Below are positions 1 to 5,810 of a DNA stretch of 7,314 bases, piece by piece. Location: assembly GCA_012961925.1 (NCBI GenBank), contig DTYK01000270.1, positions 1 to 7,314 on the forward strand, read 5' to 3'. The DNA is from Candidatus Latescibacterota bacterium. GTDB lineage: Bacteria > Latescibacterota > MVCY01 > DTYK01. A program made the position numbers and the translations under genes. A model generated the notes under the pieces. The model was not told where the DNA came from. It did not search any database and saw nothing but the letters and a program-made list of their open reading frames with translations. How positions within the stretch are numbered: the stretch's first letter is position 1; each line of letters opens with the position of its first letter.

Positions 1-30
1 ACGCCTTCTACCCTTTACTGGCCCATTCAC
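1..30 (-). CDS. Start of probable ExbD/TolR-family protein (cut by window edge)
   Basis: Only the first ten codons are in the window. Reading from a GTG at 28-30 gives V(M)-N-G-P-V-K-G-R-R-R and the frame stays open to the edge. A consensus Shine-Dalgarno AGGAGG sits 9 nt upstream, which favours this GTG. The ATG at 24-26 in another frame hits a stop after three codons. A short basic N-terminus is what ExbD/TolR proteins show just before their single membrane helix, and these genes normally follow exbB/tolQ directly, as here (37 nt after the upstream stop). ExbD would be the peptidoglycan-facing partner of the motor. The family call rests mainly on gene order, because ten residues cannot establish homology. 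Confidence 0.55.
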   Translation of the reverse strand, partial: MNGPVKGRRR

Positions 31-39
31 TCTTTCTCA

Positions 40-45
40 CCTCCT
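40..45 (-). promoter_or_regulatory. Shine-Dalgarno site for the ExbD-like gene
   Basis: AGGAGG on the minus strand lies 9 nt before the GTG at 28-30. It decides the start of the truncated gene, since no ATG at suitable spacing opens a useful frame. Confidence 0.65.
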
Positions 46-67
46 AAGGGAAAAACGTTTGAAGGGT

Positions 68-718
68 TCACTCTGTCTTTTTCCCTCTGCTTCTTAACAG
101 GGCATCCACGAAAGAGTTGCCATATGGCTCAAACTGCACCGCTTTTCTGTCTGCCCGGGTCATAAAAATGACATATATCGCCAAGGCTGGAATGGCGATA
201 GTCAAACCGGTGGCTGTGGTGATAAGTGCCTCGGAGATACCTTTTGCAACATATGTAGGTTCTCCTAAGCCCTTTTCAGCAATGGCACCGAAAGATTTGA
301 TCATTCCGGAAATAGTCCCGAGCAGCCCAAGAAGTGTAGCCCCTCCTGTTATAAATTCAAGCACGGGGAGATTTCTCTCCAGGTATGCACGGGCTGCACT
401 TATCGTGGTCTCCTGTAACTCTGCTCTCAGCTCACCTGTAGGTCTATCCGTGCCGAGCAGGTGTTTAAATCGATCATACCCAGCCATGAGAGCTTCTCCC
501 TCAAGGCGCCCAGTTTTGTCCAGAAATTTGTGTACTTCCTCCGGACCAGCTCCGTTCTCCACCATCGATCCCGCCTCTTGGACGATCCTCTCCTGATCCC
601 TCTCTTTCCTGATCCTTGCGTATGTTATTATGCGCTCTATTGCGTACCCGATGGTGAGTACCGAGCATAATAGCAACGGCCACATGAACGTACCACCCTT
701 CAGAAACAGCTCTATCAT
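68..718 (-). CDS. ExbB/TolQ/MotA-family proton channel protein
   Basis: This is an inner-membrane stator subunit that, with an ExbD/TolR partner, converts proton flow into force on periplasmic or outer-membrane partners. The 216 residues fit the family (about 210-245). Three membrane segments are visible: roughly 12-31, 118-140 and 161-185, with a charged cytoplasmic stretch (35-115) between the first two. The second carries the family signature LLGLLGTISGMIKSF (129-143), and the third carries EALITTATGLTIAIPA (163-178). T135, E163 and T168 align by eye with the pore residues T148, E176 and T181 of E. coli ExbB, so the channel looks functional. The AP usually seen just before LLGLLGT is AT here (127-128). 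An AAAGGAGGG ribosome site lies about 7 nt before the ATG. The gene follows the large TPR gene by 77 nt and precedes the ExbD-like start by 37 nt, so one operon is likely. ExbB, TolQ or a specialised variant (such as a gliding-type motor) cannot be told apart from sequence alone, so no symbol is given. Confidence 0.9.
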   Translation of the reverse strand: MIELFLKGGTFMWPLLLCSVLTIGYAIERIITYARIRKERDQERIVQEAGSMVENGAGPEEVHKFLDKTGRLEGEALMAGYDRFKHLLGTDRPTGELRAELQETTISAARAYLERNLPVLEFITGGATLLGLLGTISGMIKSFGAIAEKGLGEPTYVAKGISEALITTATGLTIAIPALAIYVIFMTRADRKAVQFEPYGNSFVDALLRSRGKKTE

Positions 719-795
719 TTCTTACCCTCCTTTCTAAGCCAATCGATTTTCCTTTATGTCCTGTCCCTGTATACACATCATTTTATCAAATGACA

Positions 796-3700
796 TTATA
801 GAGCGGTCTTCAATGCCTCCAGATGGCTCTTGGCAAACTCCACCTGCGCTGAGTACTTAGGCTCACCCCCGTATTTCTCAACAATCTCAGCATATATCTT
901 CCTGGCCTTCTCAAACTTTTCTTTCGCCTCGTACGCAGCAGCCGTGTTCGTTAGGGCATTAACAGCACTCTCACTCGCAGGGAAGCGCTCTATCACATTG
1001 GCAAATACAGAAATAGCTTCATCATACTCTCCCTTATCAAAAAGCTCCTCTCCCTTTTTATAGAGATTGTAAGCGTTTATTTCTGCCAGTTGTCCCAACA
1101 AGAACTGAGCTCGCGGTACCCTCTCGCTGTTCGGATATAGCTCCATGAATTTCCTGTACTCGACGGCTGCCTCTTCATACTTCTCAATACTGTAATAATA
1201 GTCGCCCAAAGTGTACTGGCTTAGCTCTCCCAGTGTCAACGTACCCCTTCTACGATTTGGATACTTCTCCACTATCTCACGGAAGAGAGGTACTGCCTCG
1301 TTCTTCCTGCCGAGGTTGATCAAAGCCCATGCCTTTGAATATAAGGCATCACCCACCCATTCCGATTCAGGATACTCTTGCAATAAGAGGTCATATACAG
1401 CCATTGCCCTTTTATAATCTTTTGTATTGAACAGACTTTCACCCTGTCTAAATCGACTCTCTGGGGCAAACTGACTTGCAGGGAAAGCCTTTACCAGTTT
1501 TCCGAAGACGTCAGCAGCCTGCGCCCACTCACCTTTTCGGTAGAATCCCCAAGCTGCATAGTAGTATGCGGCATCAGCATTGGGATTTCGGGGATATGAC
1601 TTATAGAACCTGGTGAAAGCATCCACCATGCCGTCTATGCTTTCGATTGTCCCCATCCTCTGATATGATAGACCCACCTGGAAAAGAGCAGTCGGAGCAA
1701 CAATGGCATCCGGATAATCTTCAGTGATCCTTTCATAGCGGTTGACGGCCTTAGCGTATTCCCCCCGCTCGAAGTAGACGTTGCCCTGTACATAATAAGC
1801 AGAAGCCACGCTCTCTGGATTCTCGTTCATCCGAATGACTTCCGCTGCAGCGTCAAGGCACTCATCATACCGTCTAAGTTTGAAGTAGACGTTTGCTAAC
1901 CTGGTCAGAACCAACGTCCTTTCGTGATCATCCCTCGCCCCCTTTAGTACCTCTTCATAAATTGCGACGGCTTCTGCCGGATTCTTTCTCTCCGCTAACG
2001 CTATAAGCTGGAGGCGAGCAGAACTTGCCAGCTCAGGATCAGCACCTTCTGTGACCACCCTCAGGGCCTCAATGGCATCCGCATCCTTCCCTATAGCTGA
2101 GTAGAGCAGACCTATGGAGAATTGTGTTCGTAACATCAAGTCTTCTGAAGGATTATGATTAAGAACATACTGATAATCCGGGAGGGCCTGATCAAAGTTT
2201 CCCAGGGCATGGTAGGATGCGGCCCGGCCGAAATAGGCCTCGTTTAAGATCTCTTCTTCCGGGAAACGTTCTATTACCACTGTATACTCATCGATAGAGT
2301 TTTGATATTCCTTATTTTTGCGGTACAGCTTGGCGATCTCAAAGTGAGCCGTTTTTTCTAAATCTCTGTCTCCTTTTACCCGTCCAAGGAGCTCATTAAT
2401 AATAGTGTGTGCCTTATCCGGTTGCTCCTTTTCGTAATAGAGATCTGCAACTGCAATTGAGGCAGCCACATAAAACCGAGGCGGATCTTTTCCCACGCTC
2501 TCAAAGGCATTGAGGGCCTCAGATTCTTGCCCCAGGTTTTTCAAGGTTAGACCAAGATAATATTGGGCCTGATTTACAACCGTTCTTCTATTTGAATATT
2601 TGTTGATCAGCGTCCGATATGATGAGGCAGCCTTCTCATACTCCTCCCTTTCATAAAGTATCTGACCAATCCTCAACAGGGAGAACGGTGCCCTATCGGA
2701 ACGGGGGAATCTTTCTGCTACTCTACGATAAAGGTCGAGTGCTTCATCAAGATACCCCAGTTTCTCTGAGCTCCACCCAGCGTTGTAGATAGCGGCAGCC
2801 TGAAGCTCAGTGTCCGAATCGGGGAATTTAGCCGGCACATCAAGGTATGCCTGACGTGCTGACTCCAGATCTCCGGCATAATAATATGTCTCTCCGATGT
2901 GATACTGTGCCTCAGGTGGATATGGGGTCTCAGGGTAGTTTGTGATCACAAGACCATAGGCCTTTCTTGCTTCATCATATTTCTTCCAGCTCCTATAGTT
3001 ATGGCCGATGTCCATCTGCACCTTTGCCTTATAATCCCGCTCCTTCACGGTCTCCTGAGCAAGGACGTATGCCTCATAAGCCTTCTGGTAATCATGTTTC
3101 CGGTCACGGTAGATCTCACCGATCCTCAGGAAGGAGTTCTCAAATAGATCTACGTATTCCTCGAAGTCGATATTCTTCCCTTCTCTGAAAGACGCCCGTA
3201 ATATCTCATACATCTTATCGTAAAGGGCGATCACATTACGGTAGGACTCTATCGCCTCCTCGTATCTACCTATCTTATCGTAACAGTACGCCTTCAAGTA
3301 CTCAGCTCTTGCAATTGCAGCGCTCTCTGGAAATTTCTCAAGGACCTCCTCTGCCGTAGCAATGCTCTGTTGGTATTGTTCCAATTTAGAATAAGAGTCC
3401 GCAATCTGATATTGAGCATCTGATGCATACTTGCTGTCCGGATATCTCTCCAAGAGCTCCTTATAGGTAGAGATAGCCTCTCTGTACTTCTCGGCCTTGT
3501 AATAACTCCATCCTTTATAAAAATAAGCCTTGTCCACCAGTCCAGATTGCGGGAAGGAGGAGATAAACCGATCGTATTCTTCGACGGCCTTTTCGAAAGC
3601 TTCCTGCATGAATCTCGTTTCCGCAATCTGGTACTGTACAGTGGATCGGAAGCTCTCAGGCACACCGGGTTCAGCTAACACATGTTTATATTGTTCTACC

Positions 3701-3993
3701 GCTTCCTCATGTCTGCCGGTCTTCTTATATGATGACCCTAACTGATAGAAGGCTGCCGCCCGGACGGGTAGTTCCAGACCCTCTGTGATCTCAACGGTGA
3801 TTTTATTTACATCCACCGCCTTGTGATGGAAGCGGACGATCTTCTGATACTCTGTGATGGCGTATTCGTACTCACCTATTGCATAGTATGACTGACCGTT
3901 CTCAAAAGACGTTACCAGATTCTGAGGGACGGGGAGAAAGAGACTGGTACCGAAGGCAAGTAGCAAGGCCGCCACAATTATCTTCACTGGCAT
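796..3993 (-). CDS. Giant exported TPR-repeat protein (1065 aa) next to an ExbB/ExbD motor
   Basis: The N-terminus (MPVK, then hydrophobic residues about 5-20) looks like a signal peptide or membrane anchor. There is no clear lipobox cysteine and the cleavage point is uncertain. Almost all the rest is tandem tetratricopeptide repeats: I count about 26 helix-turn-helix units from residue ~33 to the C-terminus, each with the usual small/aromatic positions and often ending in FP or YP (FPQS, YPDS, FPES, YPNS). Many resemble the TPRs of BamD and CpoB/YbgF. Non-repeat inserts occur near residues 52-75 (between units 1 and 2) and about 260-285 (between units 6 and 7). No catalytic domain or C-terminal membrane helix is visible, so a scaffold or binding role in the periplasm is inferred. 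An AGGAGG (4002-4007) lies 8 nt before the ATG. The gene leads its own operon behind a strong promoter and precedes the ExbB-like gene, which suggests the proteins act together. It is much longer than CpoB (about 260 aa), so it is not a simple orthologue. Confidence 0.9.
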   Translation of the reverse strand: MPVKIIVAALLLAFGTSLFLPVPQNLVTSFENGQSYYAIGEYEYAITEYQKIVRFHHKAVDVNKITVEITEGLELPVRAAAFYQLGSSYKKTGRHEEAVEQYKHVLAEPGVPESFRSTVQYQIAETRFMQEAFEKAVEEYDRFISSFPQSGLVDKAYFYKGWSYYKAEKYREAISTYKELLERYPDSKYASDAQYQIADSYSKLEQYQQSIATAEEVLEKFPESAAIARAEYLKAYCYDKIGRYEEAIESYRNVIALYDKMYEILRASFREGKNIDFEEYVDLFENSFLRIGEIYRDRKHDYQKAYEAYVLAQETVKERDYKAKVQMDIGHNYRSWKKYDEARKAYGLVITNYPETPYPPEAQYHIGETYYYAGDLESARQAYLDVPAKFPDSDTELQAAAIYNAGWSSEKLGYLDEALDLYRRVAERFPRSDRAPFSLLRIGQILYEREEYEKAASSYRTLINKYSNRRTVVNQAQYYLGLTLKNLGQESEALNAFESVGKDPPRFYVAASIAVADLYYEKEQPDKAHTIINELLGRVKGDRDLEKTAHFEIAKLYRKNKEYQNSIDEYTVVIERFPEEEILNEAYFGRAASYHALGNFDQALPDYQYVLNHNPSEDLMLRTQFSIGLLYSAIGKDADAIEALRVVTEGADPELASSARLQLIALAERKNPAEAVAIYEEVLKGARDDHERTLVLTRLANVYFKLRRYDECLDAAAEVIRMNENPESVASAYYVQGNVYFERGEYAKAVNRYERITEDYPDAIVAPTALFQVGLSYQRMGTIESIDGMVDAFTRFYKSYPRNPNADAAYYYAAWGFYRKGEWAQAADVFGKLVKAFPASQFAPESRFRQGESLFNTKDYKRAMAVYDLLLQEYPESEWVGDALYSKAWALINLGRKNEAVPLFREIVEKYPNRRRGTLTLGELSQYTLGDYYYSIEKYEEAAVEYRKFMELYPNSERVPRAQFLLGQLAEINAYNLYKKGEELFDKGEYDEAISVFANVIERFPASESAVNALTNTAAAYEAKEKFEKARKIYAEIVEKYGGEPKYSAQVEFAKSHLEALKTAL

Positions 3994-4041
3994 GACAGAT
4001 GCCTCCTCTCCTATAAAATATTAATAATGAATCTCCAGCGA

Positions 4042-4059
4042 TTAGACGTATTTGTCTAA
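4042..4059. promoter_or_regulatory. Inverted repeat over the transcription start: candidate operator
   Basis: TTAGAC-N6-GTCTAA is a perfect 6-bp dyad with a 6-nt spacer. It touches the downstream edge of the -10 box and spans the expected start point near 4052. Because the transcript would begin inside the repeat, an RNA hairpin is unlikely, and a DNA site for a dimeric repressor is the simpler reading. I do not recognise the regulator, and a short AT-rich dyad could arise by chance. Confidence 0.4.
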
Positions 4060-4087
4060 ATATAAACCGTGGTTCCCCCCTTGTCAA
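4059..4087 (-). promoter_or_regulatory. Sigma-70-type promoter for the TPR-exbB-exbD operon
   Basis: On the minus strand a consensus -35 TTGACA (4082-4087) is followed by exactly 17 nt and a TATATT -10 (4059-4064, five of six consensus positions). Predicted initiation is near 4052, giving a 5' leader of about 58 nt before the TPR start codon. The position, just upstream of the first gene of the second operon, supports function. The spacer holds a run of six G. Confidence 0.8.
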
Positions 4088-4104
4088 GTATTTTTTGACG
4101 GGGG
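4076..4104. repeat. Imperfect hairpin-forming repeat overlapping the -35 box
   Basis: CCCCC-tt-GTCAA, a 7-nt loop, then TTGAC-GGGGG forms a 10-bp stem with a 2-nt bulge. One GTCAA arm overlaps the complement of the -35 hexamer. No T-run follows on either strand, so it is not a normal terminator. It could be a regulator site or a structure in read-through transcripts from the upstream operon, or it may be incidental. Confidence 0.4.
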
Positions 4105-4109
4105 CGCTG

Positions 4110-4151
4110 AAAAAAATCCTCCAGGGACAGGCTTGGAATCACGCTAAGCCT
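4110..4151 (-). terminator. Weak terminator-like structure after the THEP1 gene
   Basis: Arms AGGCTT (4146-4151 read on the minus strand) and AAGCCT (4129-4134) form a 6-bp stem around an 11-nt loop. A run of seven T follows on the minus strand (4110-4116), but only 12 nt after the stem, which is further than in canonical intrinsic terminators. On the plus strand the same stem is followed at once by TTTT (4152-4155), though no plus-strand gene is present to end there. Confidence 0.25.
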
Positions 4152-4195
4152 TTTTCATTTCTCTCGTAGAAACAGATACCTATCGTAACCAGCAG

Positions 4196-4221
4196 AAAAA
4201 ACCCGGCCGGAAGACGTTTTC
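4196..4221 (-). terminator. GC-rich block plus T6 just after the THEP1 stop
   Basis: Just after the stop, the minus strand reads a GC-rich CCGGCCGGG followed by six T (4196-4201). This resembles the end of an intrinsic terminator, but the only stems I can draw are short: AAAAC/GTTTT enclosing mismatches, or GGAA/TTCC. It is reported as a possible end of the glmS operon only. Confidence 0.25.
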
Positions 4222-4223
4222 CC

Positions 4224-4742
4224 CTATAACTTTTCTAACAATCTCTTTATCTCTTGAACAAGGTTGTCTCTATTATTTGGCGTGACGGTTATGATCCTTA
4301 CATCCGGTCTTTTCCTCAACGTGTCCAAGAACGCATTTTGACGTCGTTGAATCACACCTAATACTGGCTTAGAACAATTTAAAGCATCGACAACGACCCT
4401 TTGAAACCTATGGGAACAGAGTTCCATTGAGCCTATTTCGTCCATTATTATTAGGTCTGTGAATGCTATTGCCCTTTCAACAGCGGGAATCGCTACTTCC
4501 TCCAGATCCTTTATATTAATTCCATATTTACCTATCTTATGCTTGCTTTTGTAATCTACATGAGCTAAAATGCCTTCATGGCCATCGAGTGTCCTTATCC
4601 TGAACCCTTTTCGATGGCCACCGCTTTTGATCTCTTCAGTATAGAATCCACCAGTGTGTTTGCCAAGGGTTTTGATCGCCTTCTTAATCAGAGTAGTCTT
4701 GCCAACCCCAGGCCTTCCAGTAATCAGAATATTATCAGTCAT
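4224..4742 (-). CDS. THEP1-type nucleoside-triphosphatase
   Basis: This is a small P-loop NTPase of the THEP1/NTPCR family, whose studied members hydrolyse ATP, GTP and other NTPs slowly; the biological role is unsettled. The 172 residues match the family size (about 170-190). Walker A is GRPGVGKTT (9-17) and Walker B is IIMDEIGSME (98-107), the DEIGxME form typical of THEP1. A GGFYTEEI strand (31-38) and GFRI (46-49) are further family marks. No signal peptide or membrane segment is present, so it should be cytoplasmic. The start codon overlaps the end of the kinase gene (shared ATGACTGA), so its translation is probably coupled to that of the kinase. It is the last gene of the glmS operon, with a 230-nt gap and a new promoter after it. 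Both P-loop motifs are intact, so activity is expected. The native substrate is unknown. Confidence 0.9.
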   Translation of the reverse strand: MTDNILITGRPGVGKTTLIKKAIKTLGKHTGGFYTEEIKSGGHRKGFRIRTLDGHEGILAHVDYKSKHKIGKYGINIKDLEEVAIPAVERAIAFTDLIIMDEIGSMELCSHRFQRVVVDALNCSKPVLGVIQRRQNAFLDTLRKRPDVRIITVTPNNRDNLVQEIKRLLEKL

Positions 4743-5808
4743 GGTGAGTCACTTTGCCTATTTCCTTACCTGAGGGCGTCAACTTTAGTGAACCGAACCT
4801 GACGGCTTTCACTTCTGCTGACGAGGATAGGGGGGTGAGAATCGAAAGCTTACCGTATTTCAGATCGAGGTCTTCGATAATCCCCAGGGCAAGTGTGTTT
4901 GAATCCGAATCGTTTAGACCAACAAGCAAGTTTCTATAGCCATCTACATTGAGAATAGAGACTTCTGTAACATCATAATGTCTTTTTATACGGAATACCT
5001 CTTCTTCAAAATGGTTGCCGTTGGTTATCACAAGGATCCCTTCCGAGCTCCTCTCGCCATAAAGGACATGCGTCTTCAATACCTTAGATAGAAAGTTCAG
5101 GTCGCTGGAGGCCAGTCTTTTCCCTGAGCCGAGTTGGGTTGCCTGAGTCGCAATCTCCTCGATATAGACCCCCCTGCTCTCTGCGTTTTCAAAATATTTC
5201 CGAAACAACTTCTCCCTGAAAGCCCGTCTCTCCTGGACTGACTTAGTCCGCACCGTTCTGGAGACAGGAAGACGGTGGAGAACTATCCTGCCTTCCTTTT
5301 GATAAGGGGCCAGCAGATGTTCGATCTCGTTGTTCCTTTGCAAGGCAAGGATGTGCTCTGGATTGATAAGCTCTATTTTCTGGGATTTCAGCCTACGGGC
5401 CAGATCTCCATGAACAAGGCCAGTGGTATTGACAAGGGTAATCTCTGCTCCCAATTTGATGGCCTTATCTACCAGCTTTTTGATAGCTATAACCGTGGCT
5501 AGCATATGGCCGTACGGGGAGGTAGAACCCACAAATCGCATTGAAATCAATTCGGGTTCTGAGGGTTCCCGGCACATACCGAGGCCGACCGTTGTGGGAG
5601 GACCTAACATCGACTGTCCCACATCACCATCAACGATGCCCACCGTGATGCCCTGCCGGGTCCATCTGTCTATAAGAAACCTAACAAATGTGCTCTTGCC
5701 AGTATCAGGGGCCCCCAGCAGCAGGACTGTACCCCCCTTTGACTCGATCTTAGGGATCACATCTTCCCATTCTGAAGGAATATCGATGCCTTTGGGAGCT
5801 TTTGTCAT
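4735..5808 (-). CDS. Clp1/Grc3-family polynucleotide 5'-hydroxyl kinase
   Basis: Predicted to transfer the gamma-phosphate of an NTP to 5'-OH ends of RNA and/or DNA, as shown for human CLP1, NOL9/Grc3 and an archaeal Pyrococcus homologue of similar size. Visible motifs in order: Walker A GAPDTGKST (32-40); the family-specific DGDVGQ (60-65, the DxDxGQ Walker B that holds metal and acts in catalysis); a clasp-like NTTGLVHG (127-134); and an arginine-rich lid (R184, R187, R194, R195, R198). The C-terminal part (about 270-350) is beta-rich, with GLNDSDSNTLALGIIEDLD (297-315) resembling the C-terminal domain of archaeal homologues. The 357 residues match archaeal single-protein forms, without the N-terminal extension of eukaryotic Clp1. 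It starts 2 nt after the glmS stop with no good Shine-Dalgarno, so it probably depends on ribosomes ending glmS. The motifs support kinase activity. The RNA or DNA substrate is unknown, and a related GTPase-like function cannot be excluded. Confidence 0.85.
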   Translation of the reverse strand: MTKAPKGIDIPSEWEDVIPKIESKGGTVLLLGAPDTGKSTFVRFLIDRWTRQGITVGIVDGDVGQSMLGPPTTVGLGMCREPSEPELISMRFVGSTSPYGHMLATVIAIKKLVDKAIKLGAEITLVNTTGLVHGDLARRLKSQKIELINPEHILALQRNNEIEHLLAPYQKEGRIVLHRLPVSRTVRTKSVQERRAFREKLFRKYFENAESRGVYIEEIATQATQLGSGKRLASSDLNFLSKVLKTHVLYGERSSEGILVITNGNHFEEEVFRIKRHYDVTEVSILNVDGYRNLLVGLNDSDSNTLALGIIEDLDLKYGKLSILTPLSSSAEVKAVRFGSLKLTPSGKEIGKVTHHD

Positions 5809-5810
5809 GG

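Noticed and set aside
24..26. ATG near the left edge as start of the last gene
   Set aside because: It reads M-G-Q and then a stop. The GTG at 28-30 opens a frame to the window edge and has a better placed ribosome site.
117..596. Long plus-strand open frame opposite the ExbB-like gene
   Set aside because: It lies wholly antisense to a gene with clear family motifs, and its own translation shows no recognisable domain. The same holds for the other plus-strand frames, e.g. 5423-5833 and 6888-7193.
778..793. Short stem TCATTT/AAATGA with a 4-nt loop between the TPR and ExbB-like genes
   Set aside because: AT-rich, only 6 bp and without a following T-run on the minus strand; too weak to call a terminator or processing site.
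795..800. Perfect TATAAT at the TPR stop codon, a possible -10 box for the ExbB-like gene
   Set aside because: No acceptable -35 hexamer lies 16-18 nt upstream, and the box overlaps the TPR stop, so co-transcription from the upstream promoter is the simpler reading.
3294..3665. Minus-strand open frame inside the TPR gene
   Set aside because: An out-of-frame shadow of the TPR coding sequence. The TPR frame is continuous and repeat-rich through this part, and the shadow has low-complexity Arg/Leu/Ser composition.
3994..4223. Possible small RNA or small gene between the two operons
   Set aside because: The hairpins present are short and scattered, and I found no open frame with a ribosome site. 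The promoter there explains the conserved-looking signals.
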